In this document: piece after piece, positions 8,037 through 17,658 of the stretch
How positions within the stretch are numbered: position 1 is the first letter of the stretch
Layout: the number at the start of each line of letters is the position of its first letter
NCBI RefSeq assembly: GCF_042675745.1
Contig: NZ_JBHTJM010000008.1
Location: forward strand, 248,001 to 312,000
Length of the DNA stretch: 64,000 nt
Direction of reading: 5' to 3'
Source of the DNA: Pseudofulvibacter geojedonensis
Lineage (GTDB): Bacteria; Bacteroidota; Bacteroidia; Flavobacteriales; Flavobacteriaceae
Translations under genes and position numbers: made by a program
The notes under the pieces: generated by a model
Told to the model about the DNA's origin: nothing
Databases searched by the model: none
Seen by the model: the letters and a program-made list of their open reading frames with translations, nothing else

Positions 8037-8330
8037 ATGAGACTTCCAACATTATTTAAGCAAAATAAGAATAAATCTTTTGGTTATACACCTCGTTATT
8101 ACGACGAGCGTAAAGAGCGTTTGCAAAAATTGCATGAGAAACATCATGGAACTACTACCGAAAGTAATATTAAAGGAAGTTTTAGAAGGAGTTCTTTTAG
8201 AGACGACTGGAGGGCTGTAAACAAAGAAAAAGACCAAAAACAATCTCAATCTAGGTTATTAGTAATTATAGCATTATTAGTGGTAATTACCATTCTTGTT
8301 CTAGATAAATATAACATCAAATTATTTTAA
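8037..8330 (+). CDS. Small C-terminally anchored membrane protein
   Basis: The 97-aa product is strongly basic at the N-terminus (RLPTLFKQNKNKSFGYTPRYYDERKERL) and ends in one hydrophobic helix (LLVIIALLVVITILVL, about residues 74-89). Its stop shares a base with the mutL ATG. Homologues immediately before mutL are frequent in flavobacteria, to my knowledge without assigned function. A tail anchor with a cytoplasmic basic domain is what the sequence shows. Confidence 0.7.
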   Translation: MRLPTLFKQNKNKSFGYTPRYYDERKERLQKLHEKHHGTTTESNIKGSFRRSSFRDDWRAVNKEKDQKQSQSRLLVIIALLVVITILVLDKYNIKLF

Positions 8331-10195
8331 TGTCTGATATTATTCAGTTATTACCAGATCATGTTGCTAATCAAATAGCAGCAGGAGAAGTAGTTCAAAG
8401 ACCTGCCTCTGTAGTTAAAGAGCTTTTAGAGAACGCTATAGATGCTAAAGCTACTCGTATACAATTATTGGTTAAAGATGCAGGTAAAACCCTAGTTCAG
8501 GTTATAGACAATGGCTTTGGTATGAGTGTTACAGATGCTCGTTTGTCTTTTGAGCGTCATGCCACATCTAAAATCGCTAGTGCAGAAGATTTATTTCAGT
8601 TAAATACAAAAGGGTTTAGAGGAGAGGCATTAGCTTCTATTGCTGCAATTGCTCATGTTGAAATGAAGACTAAGAGAGAAGCTGATGAATTAGGTACATT
8701 ATTAAAAATAGAAGGTAGTGAAGTTACTGCTCAAGAACCAATTGTAACTCCTGTTGGAACTTCTATAGCTGTAAAGAATTTATTTTTTAATATTCCAGCT
8801 AGACGAAACTTTTTAAAATCAGATCAGGTAGAAATGCGTCATGTAATAGACGAGTTTCAACGTGTAGCTTTAGCACATCCATCTATTACGTTTACATTGC
8901 ATCATAATGGTAATACATTGTTTAATTTACCGAATGCAAATTATAGACAGCGAATAGTTGGAGTTTTAGGAAGTAAAGCGAATGAAAAGTTAGTTCCGGT
9001 AAACGAAGAAACTGAAATTGTGAAAATTTCAGGCTTTGTTTTAAAACCTGAATTTGCTAAAAAGAGTAGAGGAGAACAGTTTATATTTGTTAATGATAGG
9101 TATATCAAAAACTCGTATTTAAATCATGCTATAACAGCAGCTTTTGAGGGGTTACTTCGTGAACGAACTCATCCAGGGTATTTTTTGTTTCTGGAAGTAG
9201 ACCCTAAAACGATAGATATAAATATTCATCCAACTAAAACAGAGATTAAGTTCGATAATGAACATGATTTATATGCTATTATAAAATCTACGGTAAAGCA
9301 TAGCTTGGGGCAATTTCAGATTGCACCAATATTAGATTTCCAGAGAGATCCAAACCTTGATACTCCTTATAGTTATCAGAGTAAAAATATTGGTACACCA
9401 ACTATAGAAGTAGATAGTAATTTCAATCCGTTTGCAAACGAAAAACCTAAAGGGACATCTAGTTCAGGTAATTACGGAGGTTCAAGCTATTCTAAAAAAT
9501 CAACTGAAGGTTGGGAGAGTTTATATGTAGGTTTAGAGTCTAAAATGACTGGTAATTTGGAACAATCTAATATAGTAGAGGTTGAGTCTGAAGAGGTTAC
9601 AGGCTCTTTTTTTGAAGATAAAGAAGTAACTCAAAACCATATTACTTTACAAATACAAAATAAATATATTATCAGTAAAATAAAGTCGGGGATGATGGTT
9701 ATAAACCAAGGCCGTGCTCACGAACGAATTTTATTTGAAGAATTTTTGCAACATATTACCATTAATGAAGCCGTAAGTCAGCAATTGCTTTTTCCAGTAA
9801 CATTAAGCGTGAGTCCGCAGGAGTTGAGTTTGCTGTCTACGATTAGAGAAGTATTAGAAAGTACAGGTTTTATTTTCTCTAAACTTGAAGATGAAACGGT
9901 TGAAATTAGTGGAGTTCCTGCTGCCATAGGCAACCAGGAAGTTGGTATTATTATTTCAGATTTATTAACGGCTGTTGTTAATGAAACTGAAATAGAAAAT
10001 GAACTGCATACTCATATCGTTGCTAAAAGTTTAGCAAAGAGTTTAGCAATTAAAAGTGGAAAAGCCCTGAGTACAGCAGAACAAGAAGATTTGGTAAATA
10101 GGTTGTTTGCTTGTAAAGAACCAACCATTAGTCCTACTAACAAGTCAGTGTTTATTACCTATAATACAACAGACTTTGATAAAAAATTACTATGA
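8330..10195 (+). CDS. mutL: DNA mismatch repair protein MutL
   Basis: The 621-aa protein has all GHKL ATPase motifs: ELLENAIDAKA (residues 31-41), DNGFGMSV (62-69) and TKGFRGEALASIAAI (92-106). A serine/glycine-rich linker around residues 375-395 leads to the C-terminal dimerisation domain. In that domain the metal-binding endonuclease motif, usually DQHAAHERxxYE, reads NQGRAHERILFE. The usual late CPHGRP motif reads CKEPTISP. Intrinsic nicking activity is therefore doubtful. MutL couples MutS mismatch recognition to excision. Its stop overlaps the first rhomboid gene by four bases. Confidence 0.95.
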   Translation: MSDIIQLLPDHVANQIAAGEVVQRPASVVKELLENAIDAKATRIQLLVKDAGKTLVQVIDNGFGMSVTDARLSFERHATSKIASAEDLFQLNTKGFRGEALASIAAIAHVEMKTKREADELGTLLKIEGSEVTAQEPIVTPVGTSIAVKNLFFNIPARRNFLKSDQVEMRHVIDEFQRVALAHPSITFTLHHNGNTLFNLPNANYRQRIVGVLGSKANEKLVPVNEETEIVKISGFVLKPEFAKKSRGEQFIFVNDRYIKNSYLNHAITAAFEGLLRERTHPGYFLFLEVDPKTIDINIHPTKTEIKFDNEHDLYAIIKSTVKHSLGQFQIAPILDFQRDPNLDTPYSYQSKNIGTPTIEVDSNFNPFANEKPKGTSSSGNYGGSSYSKKSTEGWESLYVGLESKMTGNLEQSNIVEVESEEVTGSFFEDKEVTQNHITLQIQNKYIISKIKSGMMVINQGRAHERILFEEFLQHITINEAVSQQLLFPVTLSVSPQELSLLSTIREVLESTGFIFSKLEDETVEISGVPAAIGNQEVGIIISDLLTAVVNETEIENELHTHIVAKSLAKSLAIKSGKALSTAEQEDLVNRLFACKEPTISPTNKSVFITYNTTDFDKKLL

Positions 10196-10950
10196 TTAGA
10201 ATAACCAATACAGTAAAGCATTTAGTTATCATAAATGTTGTTGTTTTTTTAGGAACACAACTACTAAAATCTAGAGGAATATATTTAGATAATTATTTGG
10301 CTTTATTTTTTATTAAGAATGATTTGTTCATGCCATGGCAGTTTTTTACTACTATGTTTATGCATGCAGATTTTCAGCATTTGTTGTTCAATATGTTAGG
10401 GTTGTGGATGTTTGGATCTGCCTTAGAGCAAATGTGGGGTAAAAATAAATTTTTATTCTTTTATTTTTCTGCAGGAATTGGAGCTAGTTTAATTTATACG
10501 TTAGCCAATTATTTACAGTTTCAACCTGTCTATAATGATTTAATAACAGCAGGCCTTACAGATTTGAATGTAAATAACATTCTAGAAACAGGTAATTACG
10601 ATAGATCTATTTTAAAGTATGTTTCTGAAAAATCGCTTACTAATTTTTACTATATCTATAATACTCCTGCAGTAGGTGCTTCTGGGGCAATTATGGGAGT
10701 TTTAGTTGCTTTTGGTATGTTATTTCCTAATTCTCAATTAATGTTGTTATTTCCGCCTATACCAGTAAAGGCTAAATATTTAATATCATTTTTAGTAATA
10801 ATAGACTTAATAGGAGGTTTTACCGGAGGGTTTTCTTTATTTGGAAGAGGAAATGTAGCTCATTGGGCACACTTAGGAGGAGCCATAATTGGTTTTATTA
10901 TGATGCTATATTGGAAAAAAAACCAGTTTAACGATAAACGTTGGAATTAA
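10192..10950 (+). CDS. Rhomboid-family intramembrane serine protease
   Basis: This 252-aa protein has six to seven hydrophobic segments. The catalytic Ser is in VGASGAIMG (about residue 164) and the catalytic His in VAHWAHLGGAIIGF (about residue 226). MHADFQHLLFNMLGLWMFG on an early helix is the conserved HxxxN region of rhomboids. It cleaves transmembrane substrates within the membrane; the substrate is unknown. An insert of about 60 residues between helices 3 and 4 is larger than in minimal rhomboids. It overlaps mutL and is followed one base later by a second rhomboid gene. Confidence 0.9.
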   Translation: MIRITNTVKHLVIINVVVFLGTQLLKSRGIYLDNYLALFFIKNDLFMPWQFFTTMFMHADFQHLLFNMLGLWMFGSALEQMWGKNKFLFFYFSAGIGASLIYTLANYLQFQPVYNDLITAGLTDLNVNNILETGNYDRSILKYVSEKSLTNFYYIYNTPAVGASGAIMGVLVAFGMLFPNSQLMLLFPPIPVKAKYLISFLVIIDLIGGFTGGFSLFGRGNVAHWAHLGGAIIGFIMMLYWKKNQFNDKRWN

Positions 10951-10951
10951 A

Positions 10952-11830
10952 ATGTTAGACGATTTAAAGATTAAATACAAGTCATTATTGCCATATGAAA
11001 GGTTAATTGCTATAAATGTAATAATTTTTACTGTTGTTGCTATAGTAAATGCGATAGCATACTCTGCTACTAAAAAAGGAATTGGTTTTATAGGAGAATA
11101 TTTTGCCCTATCAGATAATTTGAATAGTGTTCTATTAAAGATTTGGACCATATTTACCTACGGTTTTTTGCATTTTAGTTTTATGCATATGCTTGGTAAT
11201 ATGATAGCATTGTATTTTACGGGTCAAATTTTCTCGAGATTTTTTACAAATAAACAGCTTTATAATTTTTACTTTTTAGGAATTTTATCCGGTGCTGTAT
11301 GTTTTTTATTAGCTTATAATTTGTTTCCAGCTTTTATTAATGAAGATTCTATATTAGTTGGAGCGTCTGCAGCAGTTTTTTCTTTGTTAATTGGAGCTGC
11401 TACGTATGCTCCTAATTACGAAATACAATTGCTAATTACTCAAGTTAGAGTTAAGTTGTGGATCATTGCAGGATTGTATGTAATTGCTTTTATTTCGTTA
11501 ATACCGGGTAATAATTCAGGAGGAGAATTTGCTCATCTAGGAGGAGCATTATTGGGATATATATATGCTTCTCAATTAAAACAAGGGAAAGACATAGGAA
11601 AAGGTTTTGAAAAAATAATGGATTCTATTGCTAGTTGGTTCAAACCGAAACCAGCAAAAATGAAAACCGTACATAGAAGCCAAAAGCGAACTAACGATAA
11701 AACAATTTTTCAGAAACAGCGTATAAAACAAGAAAAAATAGATGCCATTCTAGACAAGATTAGTAAAAGTGGTTATGAAAGTCTAAGCAAAGAAGAAAAA
11801 GATTTTTTATTTCAAGCTGGTAAGGAATAA
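10952..11830 (+). CDS. Second rhomboid-family protease with cytoplasmic tail
   Basis: The 292-aa protein is a paralogue-like neighbour. The early SFMHMLGNMIALYFTG block, LVGASAAVFSLL (Ser near residue 133) and EFAHLGGALLGY (His near 196) give the Ser/His dyad. The motif is GxSA instead of the usual GxSG. A hydrophilic C-terminal tail of about 85 residues, rich in Lys and ending in LSKEEKDFLFQAGKE, follows the last helix. It is transcribed with mutL and the first rhomboid. Confidence 0.88.
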   Translation: MLDDLKIKYKSLLPYERLIAINVIIFTVVAIVNAIAYSATKKGIGFIGEYFALSDNLNSVLLKIWTIFTYGFLHFSFMHMLGNMIALYFTGQIFSRFFTNKQLYNFYFLGILSGAVCFLLAYNLFPAFINEDSILVGASAAVFSLLIGAATYAPNYEIQLLITQVRVKLWIIAGLYVIAFISLIPGNNSGGEFAHLGGALLGYIYASQLKQGKDIGKGFEKIMDSIASWFKPKPAKMKTVHRSQKRTNDKTIFQKQRIKQEKIDAILDKISKSGYESLSKEEKDFLFQAGKE

Positions 11831-11864
11831 TAGTGTAAATACTTCGTTTATATAAGTGTTACTT

Positions 11865-12887
11865 ATGAAAAAACTTAACCTATTAGATAAATTAATATAT
11901 ATACTTAATAGCATATTTGCTGCGGTATTATTATTAGCTTATGTATTACCTTATGTTCCTCCAAAAACTTTTTCAGCATTATCGGTATTAAGTTTGTCTG
12001 TTCCTGTATTAATTGTTTGTAATGCTTTGTTTGTGTTGTATTGGTTGCTCAAAGTAAAAAAGCAATTGTTACTATCCTTACTAGTTCTTGTTATAGGTTA
12101 TTCTAATGTTGGTACCCTGTATAAATTTTCATCAGCTAAACAAACTGAAGGAGTTGTTAATAGCTTATCTGTAATGAGTTATAATGTTCGTTTGTTTAAC
12201 TTGTATAATTGGTTAGATAACGGAAATGTTGGAGGGGAAGTGTCTAATTTAGTAAAAAAAGAAAAACCAGATGTAATAGCCTTTCAAGAATATAGACCAG
12301 ATGAAAGTGTTAAGTTTTCGTATCCTTTTCAGTATGAAAGTTTGCTAGGTAATAAGAACCAATATGGTCAAGCTATAATGTCTAAATATCCTATTGCAAA
12401 TAAAGGAGTTATTAGTTTTAATAATAGTAGTAATAAAGCAATTTATGTAGATATTGTAAAAAAAAATGACACGATTAGAATTTATAATGTTCATTTTGAA
12501 TCACTACATATCAACCCTAATGTGCAAGAATTATCAGAGTCTTCTACAGAGAGTTTAATTAAAAGAATAGGACCAAGGTTTGTAAAACAACAAGATCAGG
12601 CATTAAAAATTATTGAACATCAAAAAAACTGCTCATATAAGAAAATTGTATTAGGAGATTTTAATAATACAGCCTATTCGTATATCTATAAACAATTTAA
12701 AGAAAATGGTTATGTTGATGCGTTTGTAGAAGCAGGAAATGGATTCGGAAAAACATTTGATTTTAAGTTTTTTCCGTTGAGAATTGATTTTATTCTTGCC
12801 GAGGAACGATTAGAAATTACATCATTTAAAAATTTATCTAATAAATATTCAGATCATTATCCAATAAAAGCCAGTTTTACTTGGTAA
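11865..12887 (+). CDS. Membrane-anchored endonuclease/exonuclease/phosphatase-fold protein
   Basis: I use ATG 11865 (MKKLNLLDKLIY) rather than a GTG nine bases upstream. Two to three N-terminal membrane helices (about residues 10-85) precede an EEP domain. That domain has VMSYNVRLFN, DVIAFQEYRP (metal-binding Glu), RIYNVHFESLH, VLGDFNNTAYS and a C-terminal SDHYPI His motif. Such proteins hydrolyse phosphodiesters (DNase I, sphingomyelinase or inositol phosphatase types). The active domain faces outside the cytoplasm or is membrane-tethered. The substrate is unknown. Confidence 0.85.
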   Translation: MKKLNLLDKLIYILNSIFAAVLLLAYVLPYVPPKTFSALSVLSLSVPVLIVCNALFVLYWLLKVKKQLLLSLLVLVIGYSNVGTLYKFSSAKQTEGVVNSLSVMSYNVRLFNLYNWLDNGNVGGEVSNLVKKEKPDVIAFQEYRPDESVKFSYPFQYESLLGNKNQYGQAIMSKYPIANKGVISFNNSSNKAIYVDIVKKNDTIRIYNVHFESLHINPNVQELSESSTESLIKRIGPRFVKQQDQALKIIEHQKNCSYKKIVLGDFNNTAYSYIYKQFKENGYVDAFVEAGNGFGKTFDFKFFPLRIDFILAEERLEITSFKNLSNKYSDHYPIKASFTW

Positions 12888-12907
12888 GATTTAATTAAAA
12901 AAAAGTT

Positions 12908-13384
12908 ATGAAAAAAATATTACTGATTACTCTATTTCTATTAGGAACTTACGTAACTCAAGCACAATCTAAAAGTAATGAGTTAGATATTGTTTATTAT
13001 TATAAAGATGTAAATAATACAGCTATAAAAGATGTTATTGCCAAAAGTTTAAACGAAGGTAAAGTGCCAATTTTATATTTTTATGCAGATTGGTGTGCTC
13101 CATGTAAGAAGTTTAGCAAGGCCATGAAGAATAAAGAGCTTAAATCTGCAATGAAAAACGCTACCTTCATTAAAATAAATGTGGATAATGATGTTGCTGA
13201 TAATGGACAGGCAATTACTTCAAAATATGGAATTAGACTAATTCCTACTTTTATAAAAGTAGATAAAGACGCAAATGTTATAGCTAGAATAACTTCTGAT
13301 AAATGGGATAAGGATGTACCAAAGGAAATAGCTCCAGTAATTAATGATTTAATTAATAGTGATACATATAATTCAGATAAGTAA
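12908..13384 (+). CDS. Exported thioredoxin-family protein
   Basis: The 158-aa product has a cleavable signal (MKKILLITLFLLGTYVTQAQS) and a thioredoxin fold with the active site YADWCAPCKKFSK near residue 62. It also has the cis-Pro region LIPTFIKVD. WCAPC indicates a dithiol reductase or disulphide exchange role in the periplasm. It follows the EEP gene by 20 bases and is probably co-transcribed. Confidence 0.9.
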   Translation: MKKILLITLFLLGTYVTQAQSKSNELDIVYYYKDVNNTAIKDVIAKSLNEGKVPILYFYADWCAPCKKFSKAMKNKELKSAMKNATFIKINVDNDVADNGQAITSKYGIRLIPTFIKVDKDANVIARITSDKWDKDVPKEIAPVINDLINSDTYNSDK

Positions 13385-13531
13385 TTTTCTTTTACTTAAA
13401 GACTGTTAAGTAATAATGAATAAAGTTTAAATACTTAACAATGGTGTTTCTTGTATGTATAGTTCTTTATATGCAATAGATTTCAATATAAAAACTATGG
13501 AGAGTCTTTGTTGCTTAAATTTTAAACTTCT

Positions 13532-13837
13532 TTACATAAGTAAACAATCAATATAGTCGGTAAGGATGTGAAAAAGAAGGGCTAAAGCTAGAACTCTTGT
13601 TTTTGTTGGTACTAGTCCGATTATATAAATAATAACAGCAAAGTAACTATGTAATGGGTGAAAGCCTACGCTACATCTGTTAGGGTCAAAAATAGGGTTG
13701 GCTAATAAATGATCTAAATCTATAAGCATACTAGCTAAAAAGATAAGATACACTTGTTTCCATTTCTTTTTATAAAAGTATAGAGCAATAAATAGAGGTA
13801 CTCCAAAGTGTAAAAAATAATGAATGAGCGGCCTCAT
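13532..13837 (-). CDS. DUF6122 membrane protein
   Basis: The start at 13837 (MRPLIHYFLHFGVPLFIALYF) overlaps the upstream WbqC stop by one base (TAATG), so the earlier in-frame ATG is less likely. The 101-aa protein has four hydrophobic segments. Conserved His/Asp positions (HYFLHF, DLDHLLANPIF, GFHPLHSY, HILTDYID) recall metal-dependent YdjM-like hydrolases, the pattern of DUF6122. Function is unknown. It is the last gene of the parA-to-WbqC group. Confidence 0.75.
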   Translation of the reverse strand: MRPLIHYFLHFGVPLFIALYFYKKKWKQVYLIFLASMLIDLDHLLANPIFDPNRCSVGFHPLHSYFAVIIYIIGLVPTKTRVLALALLFHILTDYIDCLLM

Positions 13838-14472
13838 TATATCCAAAATGGAGTTTCTTGTTCTAAATAGTTTAAAGTATTTGGTCCTTCGTTAAATAAC
13901 AAATCTAAGATGCTTAGGTTGGGTAAATAGCCATGTTTGTCACCAAAAACCTGAATATAAGCCGAATTGTTTACTATAAATGGTTTTTTGGCTCTAGCTA
14001 AATAACGTAAGTCGGTAATACTAGATTCACTAGTATATTCTTTATTGTAAACAGTTGTTGTCTCAATTTTTATATCTAATTCTATACAGTCGCATAAAGC
14101 TTTAAAAATATTTTCATTGAGTGTAAATAAAGATGATTGAGGATTGGTGAAAAATGGTTGTAATTCATCTTCGTAATATTCAAAAAATGGAGATGATTTA
14201 TAGGCAGAAACAATAGATCTCCAATGTTGGTTTTGCCATAATTCAACATTTTCTATTTCAACTTCTTTGTAAGCTGTTTTTAATCCTTCTTTGTTATGCT
14301 TAACAGGAACGTTTAGCAATAGTTTGCCATTAGCACCATAAATGTTCATTCTGTTTCTGTACGATTGCTTCTGAAAGTTATCGGCAGTTTCAAATGTAAC
14401 AATATCTGCTTTTGCTATAGCAATGAAATGAGCTATAGTAGGGAAGTAGGTTGGGTGAATAAGAATGTTCAT
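13837..14472 (-). CDS. WbqC-like family protein
   Basis: The 211-aa protein starts with NILIHPTYFPTIAHFIAIAKAD and contains QSYRNRMNIYGANGKLLLNVPV and NQHWRSIVSAYKSSPFFEYY. These are the conserved blocks of WbqC-like proteins, some of which lie in O-antigen gene clusters. No biochemical role is proven. It lies between lepB (three bases away) and DUF6122. Confidence 0.85.
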   Translation of the reverse strand: MNILIHPTYFPTIAHFIAIAKADIVTFETADNFQKQSYRNRMNIYGANGKLLLNVPVKHNKEGLKTAYKEVEIENVELWQNQHWRSIVSAYKSSPFFEYYEDELQPFFTNPQSSLFTLNENIFKALCDCIELDIKIETTTVYNKEYTSESSITDLRYLARAKKPFIVNNSAYIQVFGDKHGYLPNLSILDLLFNEGPNTLNYLEQETPFWI

Positions 14473-14475
14473 GAA

Positions 14476-16218
14476 TTATAATTCTTCTTCCTTATTTTTC
14501 TTTTTCTTCTTTCTGTAAAAACGGAAACCTTGCCACAATACTAAAGCAATAATGAAATACGAAAAGTATGATTTAGGTTTACCACTACCGTTAACGGTAG
14601 TAAAAATACGATCCCAATTAAACTTCCAGTTTGCTATATTTCCAAACCCTTTTTCAACACCACTAATGCTCATCCAAACAAATACGGGTTTTCCTACCAC
14701 GTGGTTAAAAGGAGTGAAACCAAAAGAACGGGCATCTAATGAATTCTGGCGGTTATCTCCCATCATCCAATAATAGTTTTGTTTAAAAGTGTAACTAGTT
14801 GCTTTTTCACCATTTATATAAATATCACTTCCTTTTGTTTGAAGCGTATTACCTTCATAATCAGTAATTGCCTTTTTGTACAAAGGTAGATTTTCAATAT
14901 TTATATCTATAGACTCTCCTTCTTTAGGTATTTGAATAGGTCCGTAATTGTCGCCATTCCATTTAAAATTAGGATTCTTAGGAAATATTTGATTCCCTCT
15001 AGTTCCTTTTGGTAAAATTCTACGTTCGATAGATTTTATAGCAGGATTCTTTTTGAGTTTTTCAGCTTCTTCGTTAGATAAGTTTATAGCATATCTGTCT
15101 GTAGCTTGAAAATCTGGATTTTGTCTTACCTGACTAGCATAAACACTAGGAAGTTCAACTAAAATACTATTGGGATCTCCAGGAAAAGGTAAAGCATTAC
15201 TAAATTGATAGCGCTGATTTTTTTCTTTACTTAGTTTATAAAAAATATTATATTCGGTTGTGCCTATGTCTTCAGCTAAATATTTATCAGATAAAAACTT
15301 TTTAGAAGTTACTATATAATAAAACTGAGGTTTAGCTCTTTCTGGTAACTCATTTTGTTTACCGTTGATAAACACATAGCCATCTCTAACTTCTAAATGA
15401 TCACCAGGTAAACCAACACAACGCTTTACATAGTTGGTTTTTTTGTCGATAGGTTTTAAATATTTTCTATCTGGATTATTGACTCCCATGTTGTATGAAG
15501 AATCTGCAGGCCAGTTAAAAACAACAATATCGTTTCGTTTAATATTTTGAAAACCAGGAATACGCATGTATGGAAACTGAAGTTTATTTCTCCATCCGTC
15601 TTTATTCAAGTCATCAGCTATATACGATTTTGTTTTTACAATTGGTAATGTGTCATGAACCATAGGTGCAGCCACAGCTGTCATAGGTAAACGAGCACCA
15701 TAATGAAACTTACTTACAAATAAAAAATCTCCTTTTAATAATGTTTTTTCTAAAGAAGAGGTGGGAATAACGAATGGTTGCATAAAGTAAGTATGCACTA
15801 AAGTTGCTGCTATTACAGCAAATAGTATTGAACTAGTCCACTCTCCAGAACTACTAATTGGTTTTAAGCTTCTGTTTTCTTTATAGCGTACATCAACAAA
15901 GTAATTTAAGTAATAGATGTAGAATCCTCCAGTAAGAACAGCTAAAGCAGTATCTGTGTAGGTGTTTTTTCTAAAACTTCTACAGGTCTCAACCCATACA
16001 ATGGGGAACATTAGAACATTAACAATAGGAACAAATAATAAGATAACCCAATACCATTCTTTTGGTCGGTTTATTATTTTCATTAAAACAACTGCATTGT
16101 ATACAGGTACGGCAGCTTCCCATGCTTTTCTACCAGCTTTTATATATAATTTCCAAGTTCCTAAAAAGTGAATTACTTGAATGATTAAGAAAACGATAAA
16201 CCAATTTGTTAATGACAT
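14476..16218 (-). CDS. lepB: Signal peptidase I, long Bacteroidota form
   Basis: This 580-aa protein is far longer than E. coli LepB (324 aa). Several N-terminal helices (residues 1-115) precede the catalytic domain, with the nucleophile Ser in FVIPTSSLEKTLLKGDF (about 150-166) and the general-base Lys in TNYVKRCVGLPGDHLEV. A large insertion of roughly 180 residues follows, then the box MMGDNRQNSLDARSFGF. A C-terminal helix and a poly-Lys/Glu tail close the protein. It removes signal peptides at the outer face of the inner membrane. Confidence 0.93.
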   Translation of the reverse strand: MSLTNWFIVFLIIQVIHFLGTWKLYIKAGRKAWEAAVPVYNAVVLMKIINRPKEWYWVILLFVPIVNVLMFPIVWVETCRSFRKNTYTDTALAVLTGGFYIYYLNYFVDVRYKENRSLKPISSSGEWTSSILFAVIAATLVHTYFMQPFVIPTSSLEKTLLKGDFLFVSKFHYGARLPMTAVAAPMVHDTLPIVKTKSYIADDLNKDGWRNKLQFPYMRIPGFQNIKRNDIVVFNWPADSSYNMGVNNPDRKYLKPIDKKTNYVKRCVGLPGDHLEVRDGYVFINGKQNELPERAKPQFYYIVTSKKFLSDKYLAEDIGTTEYNIFYKLSKEKNQRYQFSNALPFPGDPNSILVELPSVYASQVRQNPDFQATDRYAINLSNEEAEKLKKNPAIKSIERRILPKGTRGNQIFPKNPNFKWNGDNYGPIQIPKEGESIDINIENLPLYKKAITDYEGNTLQTKGSDIYINGEKATSYTFKQNYYWMMGDNRQNSLDARSFGFTPFNHVVGKPVFVWMSISGVEKGFGNIANWKFNWDRIFTTVNGSGKPKSYFSYFIIALVLWQGFRFYRKKKKKNKEEEL

Positions 16219-16319
16219 ACGATATATTTTTTTGACTTTTTAAATTCAGTCTAACTTTAGTTTTTGTATTAGTGTTCTGTTTAAATTTTATGTTACGAGT
16301 TTATAAATTAATTAACATT

Positions 16320-17021
16320 TTATAAACCTAAAACATCTTTCATGTTATAAACTCCTGTTTTTCCTTTAATCCACTCAGCAGCTATAACTGCTCCCAAGGC
16401 AAATCCATTTCTATTATGAGCTGTATGTTTAATTTCGATACTATCAATTTCACTTGAAAAATTAACAGTATGAGTACCAGGAACTCCTTCAATACGTTTA
16501 GCAACAATAGGAATTTCAGTATTCTTTTCAGTCCTATCTAGTTGCCAAGCAGTTTTAGAAGTGTTTTCTATTATACCTTCTGCAAGAGTAATTGCGGTGC
16601 CGCTTGGAGCATCTAATTTTTGTGTATGGTGTATTTCTTCCATACTAACATTGTATTGATTTAAATTAGCCATCATTTTAGCTAATTGTTTATTTAGTTC
16701 AAAAAAAATATTTACTCCCAAACTAAAATTAGAACTATATATAAAGGCTCCTTTTTTAGACTGACACAGTTCAACCATTTTATCATAACTACCTAACCAA
16801 CCTGTTGTTCCAGATATTACTGGTGTATTTTGATTGAAACAAGTAGATATGTTATTTACCGCAGCAGACGGAATACTAAAGTCTATAGCCACATCTACAT
16901 TAGATAAATTTATTTCGGAAGTGTCACGAGTGGTTTTTAACACAATTTTATGTCCTCTTTCTACAGCTATTTTTTCAATAACTTTTCCCATTTTTCCGTA
17001 ACCTAATAAAGCAATGTTCAT
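16320..17021 (-). CDS. dapB: 4-hydroxy-tetrahydrodipicolinate reductase
   Basis: The 233-aa protein has the NAD(P)-binding motif LLGYGKMGKVIEKIA (residues 4-18), SGTTGW near residue 80 and the catalytic/substrate loop EEIHHTQKLDAPSGTAITLA around 128-147. DapB makes tetrahydrodipicolinate for lysine and meso-diaminopimelate synthesis. Its length matches the short Bacteroidota form. It is in a group with lepB, DUF5683 and parAB. Confidence 0.95.
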   Translation of the reverse strand: MNIALLGYGKMGKVIEKIAVERGHKIVLKTTRDTSEINLSNVDVAIDFSIPSAAVNNISTCFNQNTPVISGTTGWLGSYDKMVELCQSKKGAFIYSSNFSLGVNIFFELNKQLAKMMANLNQYNVSMEEIHHTQKLDAPSGTAITLAEGIIENTSKTAWQLDRTEKNTEIPIVAKRIEGVPGTHTVNFSSEIDSIEIKHTAHNRNGFALGAVIAAEWIKGKTGVYNMKDVLGL

Positions 17022-17061
17022 GTAATTTGACTTTTAAAGTATAGTCTTAAAGTGATAAGGG

Positions 17062-17658
17062 TTAAAATTGATAATTTAAGCTTAAACCAAGGTTGGTTCT
17101 ATTGTTAAAATCATTTTGATATACATCAGGTCTTATAGATAAATCTTCATTTACATTGAATTGCATTAAATGTGCATCTACGTTTGCGTCTATAATATTT
17201 AATATATAAAATGCAGCCGTTACTAATAAAGAAACTTCTTTGTTTCTGCTATAAAATTGTTGGGCATCTATTAATGACTCATTAGATAATATAGGAGTAC
17301 CATCTGCATTAGAGAATTCATCATTGGTTAAACCAGCGAGCCTACTTTTGTATGCATCTCTGTACCTGTTGTATTGTTTGTTGTTTCTAATATAAAAATA
17401 AATACCAGCTCCCATTCCAGCATAAACAATAGGTATTTTCCAGTATTTTTTATTATAAGCTTGGCCTAATCCAGGAACTACCGCCGAGTAAAAAGCTGCT
17501 CGGGCAGGAGAGAGCGGATCTATGTTTTGATCTAATTTTTTCTGTACTTTTTTTTCTTTTTTAGAGTCTTCTTCAACAATGGTTAGAGTTCCTTCTTGTT
17601 GAGAGTAACCTAAAGTAGAGATAAGAAAAAATACAAGGATTAAAAAACTATTTTTCAC
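17062..17658 (-). CDS. DUF5683 domain membrane protein
   Basis: The 198-aa product has a signal peptide (ending about residue 20, LGYSQQ), then a charged linker. The DUF5683 core follows: PARAAFYSAVVPGLGQAYNKKYWKIPIVYAGMG, with the GxGQ-Y-N-K-YWK pattern. A second hydrophobic segment is near residue 140. It resembles TM2-like small membrane domains. The function is unknown. Its start overlaps the end of parB by 11 bases, a tight link kept in many flavobacteria as far as I recall. Confidence 0.8.
   Translation of the reverse strand: MKNSFLILVFFLISTLGYSQQEGTLTIVEEDSKKEKKVQKKLDQNIDPLSPARAAFYSAVVPGLGQAYNKKYWKIPIVYAGMGAGIYFYIRNNKQYNRYRDAYKSRLAGLTNDEFSNADGTPILSNESLIDAQQFYSRNKEVSLLVTAAFYILNIIDANVDAHLMQFNVNEDLSIRPDVYQNDFNNRTNLGLSLNYQF

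Noticed and set aside
13405..13439. Inverted repeat GTTAAGTA/TACTTAAC after the thioredoxin gene
   Set aside because: AT-rich, 19-base loop and no T-run; too weak to call a terminator or operator.
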